Of a stretch of 64,000 nt of DNA, positions 43,950 to 52,695 are shown piece after piece. This DNA is from Flagellimonas abyssi (GTDB taxonomy: Bacteria > Bacteroidota > Bacteroidia > Flavobacteriales > Flavobacteriaceae): assembly GCF_019457905.1 (NCBI RefSeq), contig NZ_JAHZSV010000013.1, positions 62,001-126,000 on the forward strand. The letters are read 5' to 3'. The notes beneath the pieces were generated by a model. It searched no databases and was not told the DNA's origin. It worked only from the letters and a program-made list of their open reading frames with translations. A program made the position numbers and the translations under genes. Each line of letters begins with the position of its first letter. Positions within the stretch are counted from its first letter, which is position 1.

Positions 43950-44456
43950 TTAGTTCCAGTTTTCATCAAAGTCCATGTCGTCGTAGCTGTCCAAAAGGTC
44001 GTCATAGTTTCCGTCTTCCTCCTCATTGGAGTCTGCTTCGAACTTTTTTTCCGGCGGGGCATCCGGTAGTTCACCAAAGGTGAACAATACATTTGGGTAT
44101 ATTCTCCCATCTTCTTTTTCAACAATATCTGCAAGTTCCACAAAAAACGTCCACATGCTAAAAAAGTCGTAAACATAAATCAACTTCGGATTATTTTCGG
44201 TCATCACATCATCCAAAGTAGTTTCGTTCATCAACCGGATATCGGAACCGTTCTCGCTCATATCAAAAAGAGCAATTTCCTCATCTTGGTTCCATTCCTC
44301 ATCACAAGTATAAAAAGAGGCCATTTCACTTCCCTCAAAACCAAAAGCTTGTGTTATGGCATTGTGAAAATCCTCCAAGGTATTTTGGTCTTCAATTTCG
44401 ATATCTCGAAAGATATCTTCCTCAGCATCAAGTATTATCCTGATTTTATAAATCAT
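43950..44456 (-). CDS. pRiA4b ORF-3-like / IS1096 TnpR-like domain protein
   Basis: A 168-aa acidic protein. The N-terminal MIYKIRIILDAEEDIFRDIEIEDQNTLEDFHNAITQAFGF and the later IYVYDFFSMWTFFVEL match the family named after plasmid pRiA4b ORF-3. The tail is strongly acidic and low-complexity. Despite the family name, nothing around it indicates a plasmid or transposon, and chromosomal copies are common. Function unknown. A -7 box lies at 44479. Confidence 0.82.
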   Translation of the reverse strand: MIYKIRIILDAEEDIFRDIEIEDQNTLEDFHNAITQAFGFEGSEMASFYTCDEEWNQDEEIALFDMSENGSDIRLMNETTLDDVMTENNPKLIYVYDFFSMWTFFVELADIVEKEDGRIYPNVLFTFGELPDAPPEKKFEADSNEEEDGNYDDLLDSYDDMDFDENWN

Positions 44457-44478
44457 CCATCAAATTTTAGAGTGGGCA

Positions 44479-44486
44479 CAAAGGTA
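44479..44486 (-). promoter_or_regulatory. -7 box of the pRiA4b ORF-3-like gene
   Basis: Reads TACCTTTG on the minus strand, 22 bp before the start codon. Confidence 0.6.
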
Positions 44487-44499
44487 CAATAAATAGACC

Positions 44500-45513
44500 T
44501 TATTTGGAGAACCTGTGCAGGGTAAAAGTCATGGCTGCTAAAAGGAAAAATGCACCTATTTGATGTGCGATTCCCAGCCACAGCGGCACGGCGTAAACCA
44601 AAGTGAGCACACCCAATACAAATTGCGTAAAAACCAAGGCCAACAATACTTGTAATCCTTTTTCTTGAAGTGTAGTCCTCTGAATTTTACGGGTTCTGTA
44701 CCAAATCAAAGCTATTGCACCAACTACAATATATGCCAAATATCGATGGACAAACTGTACGCCGCTCTTACCTTCATAAAAGTTTTTGATCACGGGTTGC
44801 TGTTCAATATAAACGGTTTCATGAATCAACTTGCCATCGCTCATCAGCGGCCAATGGTTGTGGATGAATCCTGCATCCAAACCGGCAACAAAAGCACCCC
44901 AGATAATTTGAAGCAACAAAAGCACAAGTCCGACCCTGATCAAGTTCCGGATTTTCAGATTGATTTCTTTCTTGTAGGGGTAAATGAGGTCTAGTGCCAC
45001 CCACAGGCTATAAGCAAAGGTGAGAAAGGCCGTCGTTAAGTGTGCGGCCAACCTAAAGTGGGATACATCCGGACGGTCCACAAGCCCGCTTTTTACCATG
45101 TACCAACCGAGAAACCCTTGAAACCCACCTAAAAAGAGCAGGACCAGACATTTTTTTACGGTCGGACTGTCCAATTTCTTCTTGAATAAAAAATACAGGA
45201 ACGGAATGATGAACACAATCCCTATAAACCTTCCAATAACCCTGTGAAGCCACTCCCAAAAATAGATGTCCTTGAATTCCTCAATTCCAAAATGATAGTT
45301 GAGCTTTTGGTACTCAGGATATTGTTTGTACAGGTCAAAGGCTTCCTGCCATTCTTGCTCATTCATTGGGGGAATGGTACCGTGAATCAATTTATAGTCG
45401 GATATGGAAAGCCCAGAATGGGTAAGGCGAGTAATACCGCCTACCAAAACCATTACAAAAATGAGAAAACACCCAGTTAACAACCAATACACTACATATT
45501 TGCTCTTTTTCAT
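44500..45513 (-). CDS. ctaA: Heme A synthase (COX15/CtaA)
   Basis: A 337-aa inner-membrane protein with eight predicted helices. Family motifs are LVGGITRLTHSGLSI at the N-terminus, FWEWLHRVIGRFIGI with a heme-ligand histidine, DVSHFRLAAHLTTAF, FVHRYLAYIV and IAHQIGAFFLLAAMTF, giving the expected four histidines in two half-repeats. It oxidises heme O to heme A for cytochrome oxidase. The start overlaps the upstream nucleotidyltransferase stop by four bases (ATGA). No oxidase genes are nearby. Confidence 0.94.
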   Translation of the reverse strand: MKKSKYVVYWLLTGCFLIFVMVLVGGITRLTHSGLSISDYKLIHGTIPPMNEQEWQEAFDLYKQYPEYQKLNYHFGIEEFKDIYFWEWLHRVIGRFIGIVFIIPFLYFLFKKKLDSPTVKKCLVLLFLGGFQGFLGWYMVKSGLVDRPDVSHFRLAAHLTTAFLTFAYSLWVALDLIYPYKKEINLKIRNLIRVGLVLLLLQIIWGAFVAGLDAGFIHNHWPLMSDGKLIHETVYIEQQPVIKNFYEGKSGVQFVHRYLAYIVVGAIALIWYRTRKIQRTTLQEKGLQVLLALVFTQFVLGVLTLVYAVPLWLGIAHQIGAFFLLAAMTFTLHRFSK

Positions 45514-46940
45514 TCGGAGTGGACTTTTAGGTTCAATTTTTTGCCTTTTTCCAACATAAACTGGTAGGCGGCCTCATATTCGTTCGGAATTTCGCCTTCC
45601 AAAATCGCTTCTTTGATGGCATCTTTGATGATGCCGATTTCCTTGGAAGGTTTCAAGTTGAAGGTCTTCATGATCTCCTCACCGGAAACAGGGGGCTGAA
45701 AGTTCCGAACGTGGTCACGCTCTTCTACTTCCACTATTTTTTGGCGTACAATCTTAAAATTGTTCTTGTATTTTTCTTGTTTGCGAGGATTTTTTGTTGT
45801 GATGTCCGCCTCACAAAGTGTCATAAGGTCTTCCACAAAATCTCCGGCATCAAAAACCAACCGCCGAACCGCGGAATCCGTGACGTGATCTTCGGACAAA
45901 ATAATGGGTCTTGAACTCATCAATACCATTTTTTGAACGAATTTCATTTTCTCGTTCAAAGGCAACCGCAACCTCTTGAAGAGTTTGTACACCATTTTTG
46001 CCCCTACAAATTCATGGGCATGGAAGGTCCAACCGATTTTTTTATGGAATTTTTTGGTGGGTGCCTTGCCGATATCGTGAAGCAATGCCGCCCATCGCAA
46101 CCAGAGGTTGTCCGTGGTTTCGGAAATATTGTCCACGACCTCCAAGGTGTGCCAAAAATTATCTTTATGACGTTGACCTTCTATCTCTTCTATACCTTGT
46201 AAAGCGGTAAGCTCTGGCAATATTAAAGGTAGAAGCTCAGTTTTGTGCATCAACGAAAATCCTATGGACGGTTTGGAACTCATCAATATTTTGTTGAGTT
46301 CGTCCACGATACGTTCCTTGGAAACAATTTTGATACGGTCTTTGTTCTCGGTAATGGCCTGAAGCGATTGTAGCTCAATGGTAAAATGCAGTTGTGTTGC
46401 AAACCGAATGGCACGCATCATCCGTAGCGGGTCGTCGGAATAGGTAATGCCCGGCTCCAAAGGGGTTCGAATGATTTGCCTATCCAAGTCCGCTAAACCA
46501 TCAAACGGGTCTAAAAGTTCTCCAAAATTGGATTGGTTAAGGGCCAGGGCCATCGCGTTTATGGTGAAATCGCGGCGGTTTTGGTCGTCTTCCAAAGTGC
46601 CATCTTCCACAATGGGTTTTCGGCTATCTCGATTGTAGCTTTCTTTTCTGGCACCTACAAACTCAAGCTCTAAATCTTTATGCTTGATCATCGCGGTTCC
46701 AAAATTCTTGAATACGGATATTTCTGGTTTGCCCTTAAGTTTCGAGGCTACTTTTTTGGCAAGTGCTATTCCGCTTCCAACAGCGACCACATCAATATCT
46801 TTTGGCGTATTTCTTTTTAAGAAATAATCGCGAACAAAACCACCGATAACGTAGGAGTCCACGCCCAGTTCGTCTGAAGCTTCGCCGATAAGTTTAAAAA
46901 TAGGATGTTGTATTGCCGCTGTATGGAATTCCTTCGCCAT
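45510..46940 (-). CDS. CCA tRNA nucleotidyltransferase / HD-domain protein
   Basis: A 476-aa class II nucleotidyltransferase. The catalytic head contains SYVIGGFVRDYFLKRNTPKDIDVVAVG, with the DxD metal ligands, and EDDQNRRDFTINAMAL. The HD domain contains RWAALLHDIGKAPTKKFH. It could be CCA-adding enzyme, poly(A) polymerase or both; the HD domain often gives phosphohydrolase activity. A single such gene in Flavobacteriia is usually annotated as CCA-adding. It lies two bases after the threonylcarbamoyl-AMP synthase and overlaps ctaA by four bases. Confidence 0.9.
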   Translation of the reverse strand: MAKEFHTAAIQHPIFKLIGEASDELGVDSYVIGGFVRDYFLKRNTPKDIDVVAVGSGIALAKKVASKLKGKPEISVFKNFGTAMIKHKDLELEFVGARKESYNRDSRKPIVEDGTLEDDQNRRDFTINAMALALNQSNFGELLDPFDGLADLDRQIIRTPLEPGITYSDDPLRMMRAIRFATQLHFTIELQSLQAITENKDRIKIVSKERIVDELNKILMSSKPSIGFSLMHKTELLPLILPELTALQGIEEIEGQRHKDNFWHTLEVVDNISETTDNLWLRWAALLHDIGKAPTKKFHKKIGWTFHAHEFVGAKMVYKLFKRLRLPLNEKMKFVQKMVLMSSRPIILSEDHVTDSAVRRLVFDAGDFVEDLMTLCEADITTKNPRKQEKYKNNFKIVRQKIVEVEERDHVRNFQPPVSGEEIMKTFNLKPSKEIGIIKDAIKEAILEGEIPNEYEAAYQFMLEKGKKLNLKVHSE

Positions 46941-46942
46941 TG

Positions 46943-47503
46943 TTATTCCCGAATAACCTTCACCTGTCCGTCGTTGCTCAATTTAATGATAGAGGAGGGG
47001 GAAGGGTTTATATTTTCATCCGGCAAATTTACCACATAGTCCACTCCTTTTAAAATTTCTTCATCGATATCCTTGAATTGTTTTGGGGTGGGATTGCCCG
47101 AAATGTTGGCGGATGTGGAAACAATGGGTTTCCTGAATTTATTGATGAGGTACTGGCAGAATTTATCGGAAGCCACACGAATCGCCAGTGTATTGTCTTC
47201 TGCGACCAGATTTTCCGCTATCCCAATGGGTTCATCAAATACAATGGTGGTAGGTTTGGTTGCCAGGTCCATGATATCGTAAGCGACTTCGGGCACTTCT
47301 TTTACATGGCGCTCCAACATGGCCTGGTTGGCCACTAAGCAGATAAGTGCTTTGGTGTCTTCGCGCTTTTTAAGAGCGTACACTTTTTTTACGGCTTCGG
47401 GATTAGTGGCATCGCAGCCTATGCCCCAGACGGTATCGGTAGGGTAGAGGATGAGCCCGCCTTCTTGCAGCACTTTATTGCAGTTGTTGATTTCTTCGAT
47501 CAA
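46943..47503 (-). CDS. L-threonylcarbamoyladenylate synthase (TsaC/Sua5 family)
   Basis: A 186-aa YrdC-fold protein, with GGLILYPTDTVWGIGCDATNPEAVKKVYALKKR at the N-terminus and later STSANISGNPTPKQF. It makes threonylcarbamoyl-AMP for the t6A modification of tRNAs reading ANN codons. The short form lacks a Sua5 C-terminal domain. It begins four bases after the glycosyltransferase and is followed by the CCA-type gene, so one minus-strand operon may run from 48323 to 44500. Confidence 0.92.
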   Translation of the reverse strand: MIEEINNCNKVLQEGGLILYPTDTVWGIGCDATNPEAVKKVYALKKREDTKALICLVANQAMLERHVKEVPEVAYDIMDLATKPTTIVFDEPIGIAENLVAEDNTLAIRVASDKFCQYLINKFRKPIVSTSANISGNPTPKQFKDIDEEILKGVDYVVNLPDENINPSPSSIIKLSNDGQVKVIRE

Positions 47504-47507
47504 TGTT

Positions 47508-48323
47508 TTAGAATTTTAGTTGAAAATGGTCGGTCAAAGCCTGCCATTGTACTCTGTTTTTATCCATACCAATATTTCCTTTTTTTAATGAGACTTTTTG
47601 TGACCCCAAAATGGGTATGGGCTCTTTTTCACTGTTATGGGCTTGTATGGATTGTGTTCCTTTTAACAGCCCCATTATTTTGAACCATAGATCGTCCGCA
47701 TTGGGGGCAAGCCTTAAAAATAACCCCCTGTCAAAAACTTGTGTATCCATGGTGTTTGGGGGATAGAGAGTGCCTCCCGCACCGATGGGCAGAATAAGTT
47801 TTTTGTTTTTGCATTCTGCTAGATTGGAATTCCATTGTTTGTAAGGTAGTAGCTCTCCAGATTCATTGTAGGTTATGCAGCGGGTTTGGTTTGCGATGAT
47901 TTTATCAGGGTTCTCTTGATGGGCTTCATAAAGGTTTGACAGCCATTTTTGGCGATACATCATATCATCATCACAAGTAGCAATAATTTTTTCAGGGTAT
48001 AGTTTTAAAGGCTCCACCAATTTTCTATGTGAACTGTAGTAATCGGTAAACTCTATACTGAAGATATTTCCAACTAGGTCGGTAAGTTTTTTTGGAACTT
48101 TATTTTTTAGGTCTTCATGCAGCCACAGCAAAATTTTTTCGGGCAGCACATCTTGATTCAATAAACTTCGAATTGTAAGGTGCACTATGTTCAGCCTGGA
48201 TGGAATCGATGCCAGCGAAACAATAACCGGAACGCATTTTTTATGAGAAATCAGCCTTTCTTTGGATTGCCTGGTTAGATTGGCCTGATAAAAAAGTGAA
48301 ACAGGAATTTCCTTGACCTTCAT
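47508..48323 (-). CDS. GT-A type glycosyltransferase, 271 aa
   Basis: A putative glycosyltransferase. PVIVSLASIPSRLNIVHLTIRSLLNQDVLPEKILLWL at the N-terminus is a GT-A-like start, and ATCDDDMMYRQKWL carries a metal-binding DxD. The substrate is unknown. No membrane segment or signal peptide is seen. It has its own -7 box at 48342. The divergent neighbour is another glycosyltransferase, suggesting a role in surface polysaccharide or lipopolysaccharide. Confidence 0.78.
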   Translation of the reverse strand: MKVKEIPVSLFYQANLTRQSKERLISHKKCVPVIVSLASIPSRLNIVHLTIRSLLNQDVLPEKILLWLHEDLKNKVPKKLTDLVGNIFSIEFTDYYSSHRKLVEPLKLYPEKIIATCDDDMMYRQKWLSNLYEAHQENPDKIIANQTRCITYNESGELLPYKQWNSNLAECKNKKLILPIGAGGTLYPPNTMDTQVFDRGLFLRLAPNADDLWFKIMGLLKGTQSIQAHNSEKEPIPILGSQKVSLKKGNIGMDKNRVQWQALTDHFQLKF

Positions 48324-48341
48324 TCTAAGAGTTTAGAATCA

Positions 48342-48349
48342 CAAAATTA
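48342..48349 (-). promoter_or_regulatory. -7 box of the 271-aa glycosyltransferase gene
   Basis: Reads TAATTTTG on the minus strand, 19 bp before the start codon. Confidence 0.55.
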
Positions 48350-48376
48350 AGCATATGAGATAACATTTAATATTTC

Positions 48377-48384
48377 TATTTTTG
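48377..48384 (+). promoter_or_regulatory. -7 box directly before the GT2 gene at 48390
   Basis: TATTTTTG ends five bases before the ATG at 48390. Transcription would start at or next to the start codon, giving a leaderless message. Confidence 0.5.
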
Positions 48385-48389
48385 CCCAG

Positions 48390-49223
48390 ATGAACCCAAA
48401 CGAAACAGAATTACCTAAAATATCAGTAATCATTAGCACCTATAATGCCGAAGAGTGGCTGAAAAAGGTGTTGTGGGGGTTCAATTGCCAGCTTTTCAAG
48501 GATTTTGAGGTGGTTATTGCGGATGATGGTTCTGGTCCCAAGACCAAGGAATTATTGGAAAAGATGTCCGATGAGGTTTTTTACAACATTGTCCATGTGT
48601 GGCAAGAGGATGATGGCTTCCAGAAATCTAGGATTTTAAATAAAGCGGTCGAAGCCTGTAATGCTGATTACATTATTATGACGGACGGTGATTGTATTCC
48701 ACGTGAGGATTTTGTAGAGGTGCATTACATTAACAAAGAGCAGGGGTATTTTATTTCGGGCGGGTATTATATGCTTCCGATGAACATTTCCAGAATGATT
48801 ACTTTGGAGGATATCGAAAAGCAGAAATGTTTCAACATTAATTGGCTTAAGGAAAAAGGTATTCCCAAGACTTTCAAGAACAACAAGCTTACCGCTAGTG
48901 GAATAATATCTAAGTTATTGAACACGGTTACTCCGACCAATGCCAGTTGGAACGGCCATAATTCCTCAGGTTGGAAAAAGGATATATTAAACGTAAACGG
49001 CTTTGATGAACGCATGCAGTATGGCGGACAGGACCGTGAATTGGGCGAGCGTTTGTTCAATTTTGGGATTAAATCCAAACAATTGCGCTATAGTGCAGTC
49101 TGTGTGCACTTAGACCACAAGAGAGGTTATAAAACGCCAGAATCCATTGCTAAAAATCAAGCTATACGCAAAGAGACTAGGTCAAACAAAATGGTGTGGA
49201 CATACTATGGCATCACCAAATAG
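48390..49223 (+). CDS. Family 2 glycosyltransferase
   Basis: A 277-aa GT-A glycosyltransferase. ISVIISTYNAEEWLKKVLWG, VVIADDGSGPKTKELLE and IIMTDGDCIPREDFVEVHY (DxD) form the nucleotide-sugar site. The C-terminal part, with WNGHNSSGWKKDILNVNGFDERMQYGGQDRELGERL, resembles the galactosyltransferase C-terminal (Glyco_transf_7C) region. The -7 box is so close that the transcript may be leaderless. Its 3' end overlaps the next, convergent glycosyltransferase by 19 bp. Confidence 0.9.
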   Translation: MNPNETELPKISVIISTYNAEEWLKKVLWGFNCQLFKDFEVVIADDGSGPKTKELLEKMSDEVFYNIVHVWQEDDGFQKSRILNKAVEACNADYIIMTDGDCIPREDFVEVHYINKEQGYFISGGYYMLPMNISRMITLEDIEKQKCFNINWLKEKGIPKTFKNNKLTASGIISKLLNTVTPTNASWNGHNSSGWKKDILNVNGFDERMQYGGQDRELGERLFNFGIKSKQLRYSAVCVHLDHKRGYKTPESIAKNQAIRKETRSNKMVWTYYGITK

Positions 49224-50008
49224 TAGGCCAGCTCGTTCTTTTTTTCCAGTCTTTTTAGCTCTCTGAACCTTTCCAAAACGCCAAGGGCGTTCAAGTAACA
49301 AATGCTCCATCCTTTTTTGCCGTCCAAAATCCCTAAACGGAGGATATAGTGGTTGAAGAATTTCCAGACGGGCTTTACCGTCATCAATACATAGTTAAAA
49401 TGTTTTTCCTTGTAGAAATCCTCTTTGGCCTTTAATTGGCCATACTTAAGCATTTTCCCTTTGTAGTCCTCATAGTTTTTGTAGCAAAAATGAGTCAATT
49501 TTTCTTTAAGGATTCCAGATTTGCCATCCACTACCAAAGTTTCATGAACAATTTTTTGATCGGTAAAATGAGCTTTGCTTTTTCGGAAAAGCCTATAATT
49601 TTTGTCCGTTTGCCAACCACTGAAATTCAAAGGTTCGTTTTGGAACATAAACTTTCGATAGAACCAATAAGCTTCGTGGGCATCTGGATTATTAATGGTT
49701 GCTAAGATTTCCTTTTGAAGACTTTCCGTAACCACTTCATCGGCATCCAAGAATAAAACCCAATCGTTGGCTGCTTGTTTAAGCGTAAACGACTTTTGAG
49801 CGGTGAAATTTTCAAAAGGGTTTTGAATCACTTTTACTTTTGGATGGTTCAAAAGATACTCGTAAGTGCCGTCGGTACTGTAAGAGTCAACGACTAATAT
49901 TTCATCAGCGAAAGAAACGGAATCAATACATTTTTCAATGTAGCCCATTTCATTATAGGTAATCACAAGTGCTGATATTTTTTGCTTTGGGGTGCGCAAT
50001 TCAGCCAT
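49205..50008 (-). CDS. Family 2 glycosyltransferase, WaaE/LPS-core type
   Basis: A 267-aa glycosyltransferase. ISALVITYNEMGYIEKCIDSV, DEILVVDSYSTDGTYE and DWVLFLDADEVVTESLQ match the group that includes WaaE/KdtX enzymes adding glucose to the LPS inner core. The AQKSFTLKQAANDWV block before the DAD motif is characteristic. The acceptor in Bacteroidota is unknown. A -7 box lies at 50038. The 3' end overlaps the convergent GT2 gene by 19 bp. Confidence 0.9.
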   Translation of the reverse strand: MAELRTPKQKISALVITYNEMGYIEKCIDSVSFADEILVVDSYSTDGTYEYLLNHPKVKVIQNPFENFTAQKSFTLKQAANDWVLFLDADEVVTESLQKEILATINNPDAHEAYWFYRKFMFQNEPLNFSGWQTDKNYRLFRKSKAHFTDQKIVHETLVVDGKSGILKEKLTHFCYKNYEDYKGKMLKYGQLKAKEDFYKEKHFNYVLMTVKPVWKFFNHYILRLGILDGKKGWSICYLNALGVLERFRELKRLEKKNELAYYLVMP

Positions 50009-50037
50009 AATTTATTGGTGTAGTGTTTAATATTTTA

Positions 50038-50045
50038 CAAATCTA
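50038..50045 (-). promoter_or_regulatory. -7 box of the WaaE-like gene
   Basis: Reads TAGATTTG on the minus strand, 30 bp before the start codon. Confidence 0.58.
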
Positions 50046-50173
50046 TAACAAAAAAGTAGCGTAAAAATTGTTTAGGCGTTTCTTTTTCTTACAAACAATC
50101 AACACGTAAACACCCCTACTTCGTTTTTGTTAAAATCTCAAATTTTAATCCCGTTAGGTATTTTATAGACACC

Positions 50174-50217
50174 AAAAAAACAATAGGGTTGCTTCAATCT
50201 AACGAAAAAAGCAACCC
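50174..50217 (-). terminator. Terminator after dapD
   Basis: On the minus strand a 9-bp stem, GGGTTGCTT with AAGCAACCC, has a 14-nt loop and is followed by a T run (plus-strand A run 50174-50180). Confidence 0.75.
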
Positions 50218-50267
50218 CATATAAAGACTTGACTCTAAAATTCTGCTGAGATGCAGATTAATTGTGG

Positions 50268-51083
50268 CTACACAGCAACTTTGTGCTCGCGAAGCGCATT
50301 GTTCAGCGATGTTTTTTTGTCCGTACTTTCCTTTCTTTTACCAATGATCAAGGCACAAGGCACCTGATATTCGCCAGCAGGGAATTTTTTCGTGTAACTG
50401 CCGGGAATAACAACAGATCTTGCTGGTACTCTACCTTTTAATTCCACAGGTTCATCACCTGTCACATCAATTATCTTGGTGGATGCCGTCAAAACAACAT
50501 TCGCGCCCAAAACTGCTTCTTTTTCTACTCGGACACCTTCCACCACAATACATCTGGAGCCGATAAAAGCATTGTCCTCAATAATTACCGGAGCTGCCTG
50601 TAAAGGTTCCAAAACCCCACCTATACCGACACCACCACTTAAGTGAACGTTTTTACCAATTTGGGCGCAACTGCCCACCGTGGCCCAAGTGTCCACCATG
50701 GTTCCTTCATCGACATAGGCGCCGATGTTTACATAACTCGGCATCAAAATAGTGCCCTTAGAAATATAAGCTCCGTGTCTTGCCACCGCATGGGGAACCA
50801 CGCGAACACCTTTTTCTTTATAGCCTTTCTTCAACGGAATTTTATCGTGATATTCAAAAATACCAGCTTCTAGAACCTCCATTTTTTGGATGGGGAAGTA
50901 CAGTACCACCCCCTTTTTTACCCATTCGTTTATCTGCCAGCCGTCCTCTGTGGGTTCAGCACACCGTAGCTCTCCTGAATCAATAAGCTTTATCACTTCG
51001 CGTATGGCGTCTTGAGTCTTTTCTTCCTCCAGCAACTCCCTATTGTCCCACGCTTTTTCAATGAGCGTTCTTAATTCTGTCAT
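50268..51083 (-). CDS. dapD: Tetrahydrodipicolinate N-succinyltransferase
   Basis: A 271-aa left-handed beta-helix acyltransferase of lysine/diaminopimelate synthesis. The N-terminal helices (MTELRTLIEKAWDN) are followed by hexapeptide repeats, visible in VNIGAYVDEGTMVDTWATVGSCAQIGKNVHLSGGVGIGGVLEP. The ATG at 51083 is the usual family start, and it is supported by the -7 box at 51101, which excludes the in-frame ATG at 51116. Its presence means the succinylase branch is used. It is divergent from ruvX. Confidence 0.95.
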   Translation of the reverse strand: MTELRTLIEKAWDNRELLEEEKTQDAIREVIKLIDSGELRCAEPTEDGWQINEWVKKGVVLYFPIQKMEVLEAGIFEYHDKIPLKKGYKEKGVRVVPHAVARHGAYISKGTILMPSYVNIGAYVDEGTMVDTWATVGSCAQIGKNVHLSGGVGIGGVLEPLQAAPVIIEDNAFIGSRCIVVEGVRVEKEAVLGANVVLTASTKIIDVTGDEPVELKGRVPARSVVIPGSYTKKFPAGEYQVPCALIIGKRKESTDKKTSLNNALREHKVAV

Positions 51084-51100
51084 TTTTCTTAAAGTTTTGA

Positions 51101-51108
51101 CAAAGATA
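51101..51108 (-). promoter_or_regulatory. -7 box of dapD
   Basis: Reads TATCTTTG on the minus strand, 17 bp before the ATG at 51083. Confidence 0.65.
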
Positions 51109-51162
51109 AGCCCCATGACAGAATTATGGTTGCCATTTTTAAGCGCATAACATTTTTAAGGT

Positions 51163-51170
51163 TATTTTTG
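51163..51170 (+). promoter_or_regulatory. -7 box of ruvX
   Basis: TATTTTTG matches TAnnTTTG and lies 13 bp before the TTG start. Confidence 0.6.
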
Positions 51171-51183
51171 CCAAAAAATTATT

Positions 51184-51594
51184 TTGGCTAGAATTTTGGC
51201 TTTGGATTTTGGAAAGGTACGGACCGGAATAGCGATTACCGATGAACTTCATTTGATTGCTTCTGGATTGACCACCATTGAAACCAAGGACTTGTTATCC
51301 TTTTTGGACGAGTACACCCAAAAAGAATCTGTTGAACTTTTTGTTGTGGGGCTGCCCAAGCAAATGGATAACACCGCTTCCGAGTCCGAGGAGCTTATCC
51401 AGGTTTTTTTGAAAAAGCTGAAGGCCAAGTTTCCTTCCATTCCCGTGGAGCGACAAGATGAGCGGTTCACCTCCAAAATGGCATTTCAATCCATGTTGGA
51501 CAGCGGAATGAAAAAGAAGAAAAGAAGGGATAAGGCCCTAGTCGATGAAATAAGTGCCACGCTCATATTGCAGGCCTACTTAAACAGATTTTGA
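51184..51594 (+). CDS. ruvX: Holliday junction resolvase-like protein RuvX/YqgF
   Basis: A 136-aa RNase H-like nuclease using a TTG start. ARILALDFGKVRTGIAITD supplies the first catalytic Asp, VVGLPKQMDNTASE the second block, RQDERFTSKMA the third, and KALVDEISATLILQAYL the last Asp. The family acts in rRNA 5'-end processing in some bacteria as well as in recombination. It is the first gene of a ruvX-def unit, four bases before def. Confidence 0.93.
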   Translation: MARILALDFGKVRTGIAITDELHLIASGLTTIETKDLLSFLDEYTQKESVELFVVGLPKQMDNTASESEELIQVFLKKLKAKFPSIPVERQDERFTSKMAFQSMLDSGMKKKKRRDKALVDEISATLILQAYLNRF

Positions 51595-51598
51595 TTTT

Positions 51599-52189
51599 AT
51601 GATTTTACCCATAGTAGCTTACGGAGATCCCGTTTTGCGAAAAAAGGCGAAGGATATTACATCAGAATATCCAAAACTTGACGAATTGATCACCAATATG
51701 TGGGAGACCATGTACAATGCTCATGGCGTTGGCCTGGCCGCTCCCCAAGTGGGACTTCCTATCCGAGTGTTTATGGTCGATACGACTCCTTTTGCCGATG
51801 ATGATGAGTTGACCGAAGCTGAGCAAAAGCAGCTCGATGGATTCAAAAAAGTATTCATCAATGCCACGATTGAAGAGGAAAACGGCAAAGAGTGGGACTT
51901 TAACGAAGGTTGTTTGAGCATACCCGATATCCGCGAAGATGTAAAACGAAAGCCAGAAATCACCATCAATTATTTGGATGAGGACTTTAAGACCCACACG
52001 GAAACCTACGATGGGCTATTGGCCCGGGTGATTCAGCACGAATACGACCATATCGAAGGTGTTTTGTTCACCGATAAGCTTTCAACCCTAAAGAAACGAC
52101 TGATAAAAAACCGATTGGACAAAATTTCCAAAGGAAAAATCAGTGTGGATTACCGAATGAGGTTTCCCAACATCAAAAAAGGACGTTAA
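51599..52189 (+). CDS. def: Peptide deformylase
   Basis: A 196-aa metalloprotease that removes the formyl group from nascent proteins. The three motifs are HGVGLAAPQVGLPIR, NEGCLSIPDIREDV (metal-binding Cys) and VIQHEYDHIEGVLF (HExxH-type His pair, here HEYDH). The insert DTTPFADDDELTEAEQKQLDGFKK is usual in Bacteroidota enzymes. It lies four bases after ruvX. Confidence 0.95.
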   Translation: MILPIVAYGDPVLRKKAKDITSEYPKLDELITNMWETMYNAHGVGLAAPQVGLPIRVFMVDTTPFADDDELTEAEQKQLDGFKKVFINATIEEENGKEWDFNEGCLSIPDIREDVKRKPEITINYLDEDFKTHTETYDGLLARVIQHEYDHIEGVLFTDKLSTLKKRLIKNRLDKISKGKISVDYRMRFPNIKKGR

Positions 52190-52215
52190 AAAAATCGCAG
52201 TTTGCGATAAAAACA

Positions 52216-52223
52216 TATTTTTG
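52216..52223 (+). promoter_or_regulatory. -7 box of the DUF5606 gene
   Basis: TATTTTTG matches TAnnTTTG and lies 22 bp before the ATG. Confidence 0.6.
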
Positions 52224-52245
52224 CGCGCATAAAATTATTATTTGA

Positions 52246-52692
52246 ATGGCATTAGACAAGATTTTATCCATTGGAGGTAAACCAGGACTTTACAAATTAT
52301 TGACCCAAACCCGAGGTGGCTTTGTTGGCGAATCCCTATTGGATGGCAAACGTGTAACCGTTGGATTAAGAAGCAATGTAAGCGTGCTGTCCGAAATAGC
52401 CATTTATACCTTGGAAGAAGAAGTTCCTTTAAAGGAAGTTTTCCAGAAAATAAAAGAAAAAGAGGGAGGCAAAAAAACTTCCATCAGTCACAAAGCTGAA
52501 AAAATTGAGTTGGAAGAGTATTTCTTCGAAGTACTTCCCAATTATGATGAGGATCGCGTATATGCTAGCGACATCAAGAAAATCATACAGTGGTACAACA
52601 TCCTTCTCGACAACAACATCACTGATTTTGTTGAAGAAGAAAAGGATGCCGAGGAACCTACTGTATCTGCTTCCGAAGAAGAGGAAGAATAA
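52246..52692 (+). CDS. DUF5606 family protein
   Basis: A 148-aa protein found widely in Bacteroidota. It begins MALDKILSIGGKPGLYKLLTQTRGGFVGESLLDG, a small beta-rich domain, continues with a helical part (EYFFEVLPNYDEDRVYASDIKKIIQWYNILL) and ends in a glutamate-rich tail. No function is known. It follows ruvX-def, a common order, but has its own promoter. Its stop is three bases from the end of the convergent hexosaminidase. Confidence 0.88.
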   Translation: MALDKILSIGGKPGLYKLLTQTRGGFVGESLLDGKRVTVGLRSNVSVLSEIAIYTLEEEVPLKEVFQKIKEKEGGKKTSISHKAEKIELEEYFFEVLPNYDEDRVYASDIKKIIQWYNILLDNNITDFVEEEKDAEEPTVSASEEEEE

Positions 52693-52695
52693 ACA

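Noticed and set aside
43950-44456. Plasmid or IS1096-related insertion, suggested by the family name
   Set aside because: The family name is historical. No transposase, terminal inverted repeats or target duplication is seen.
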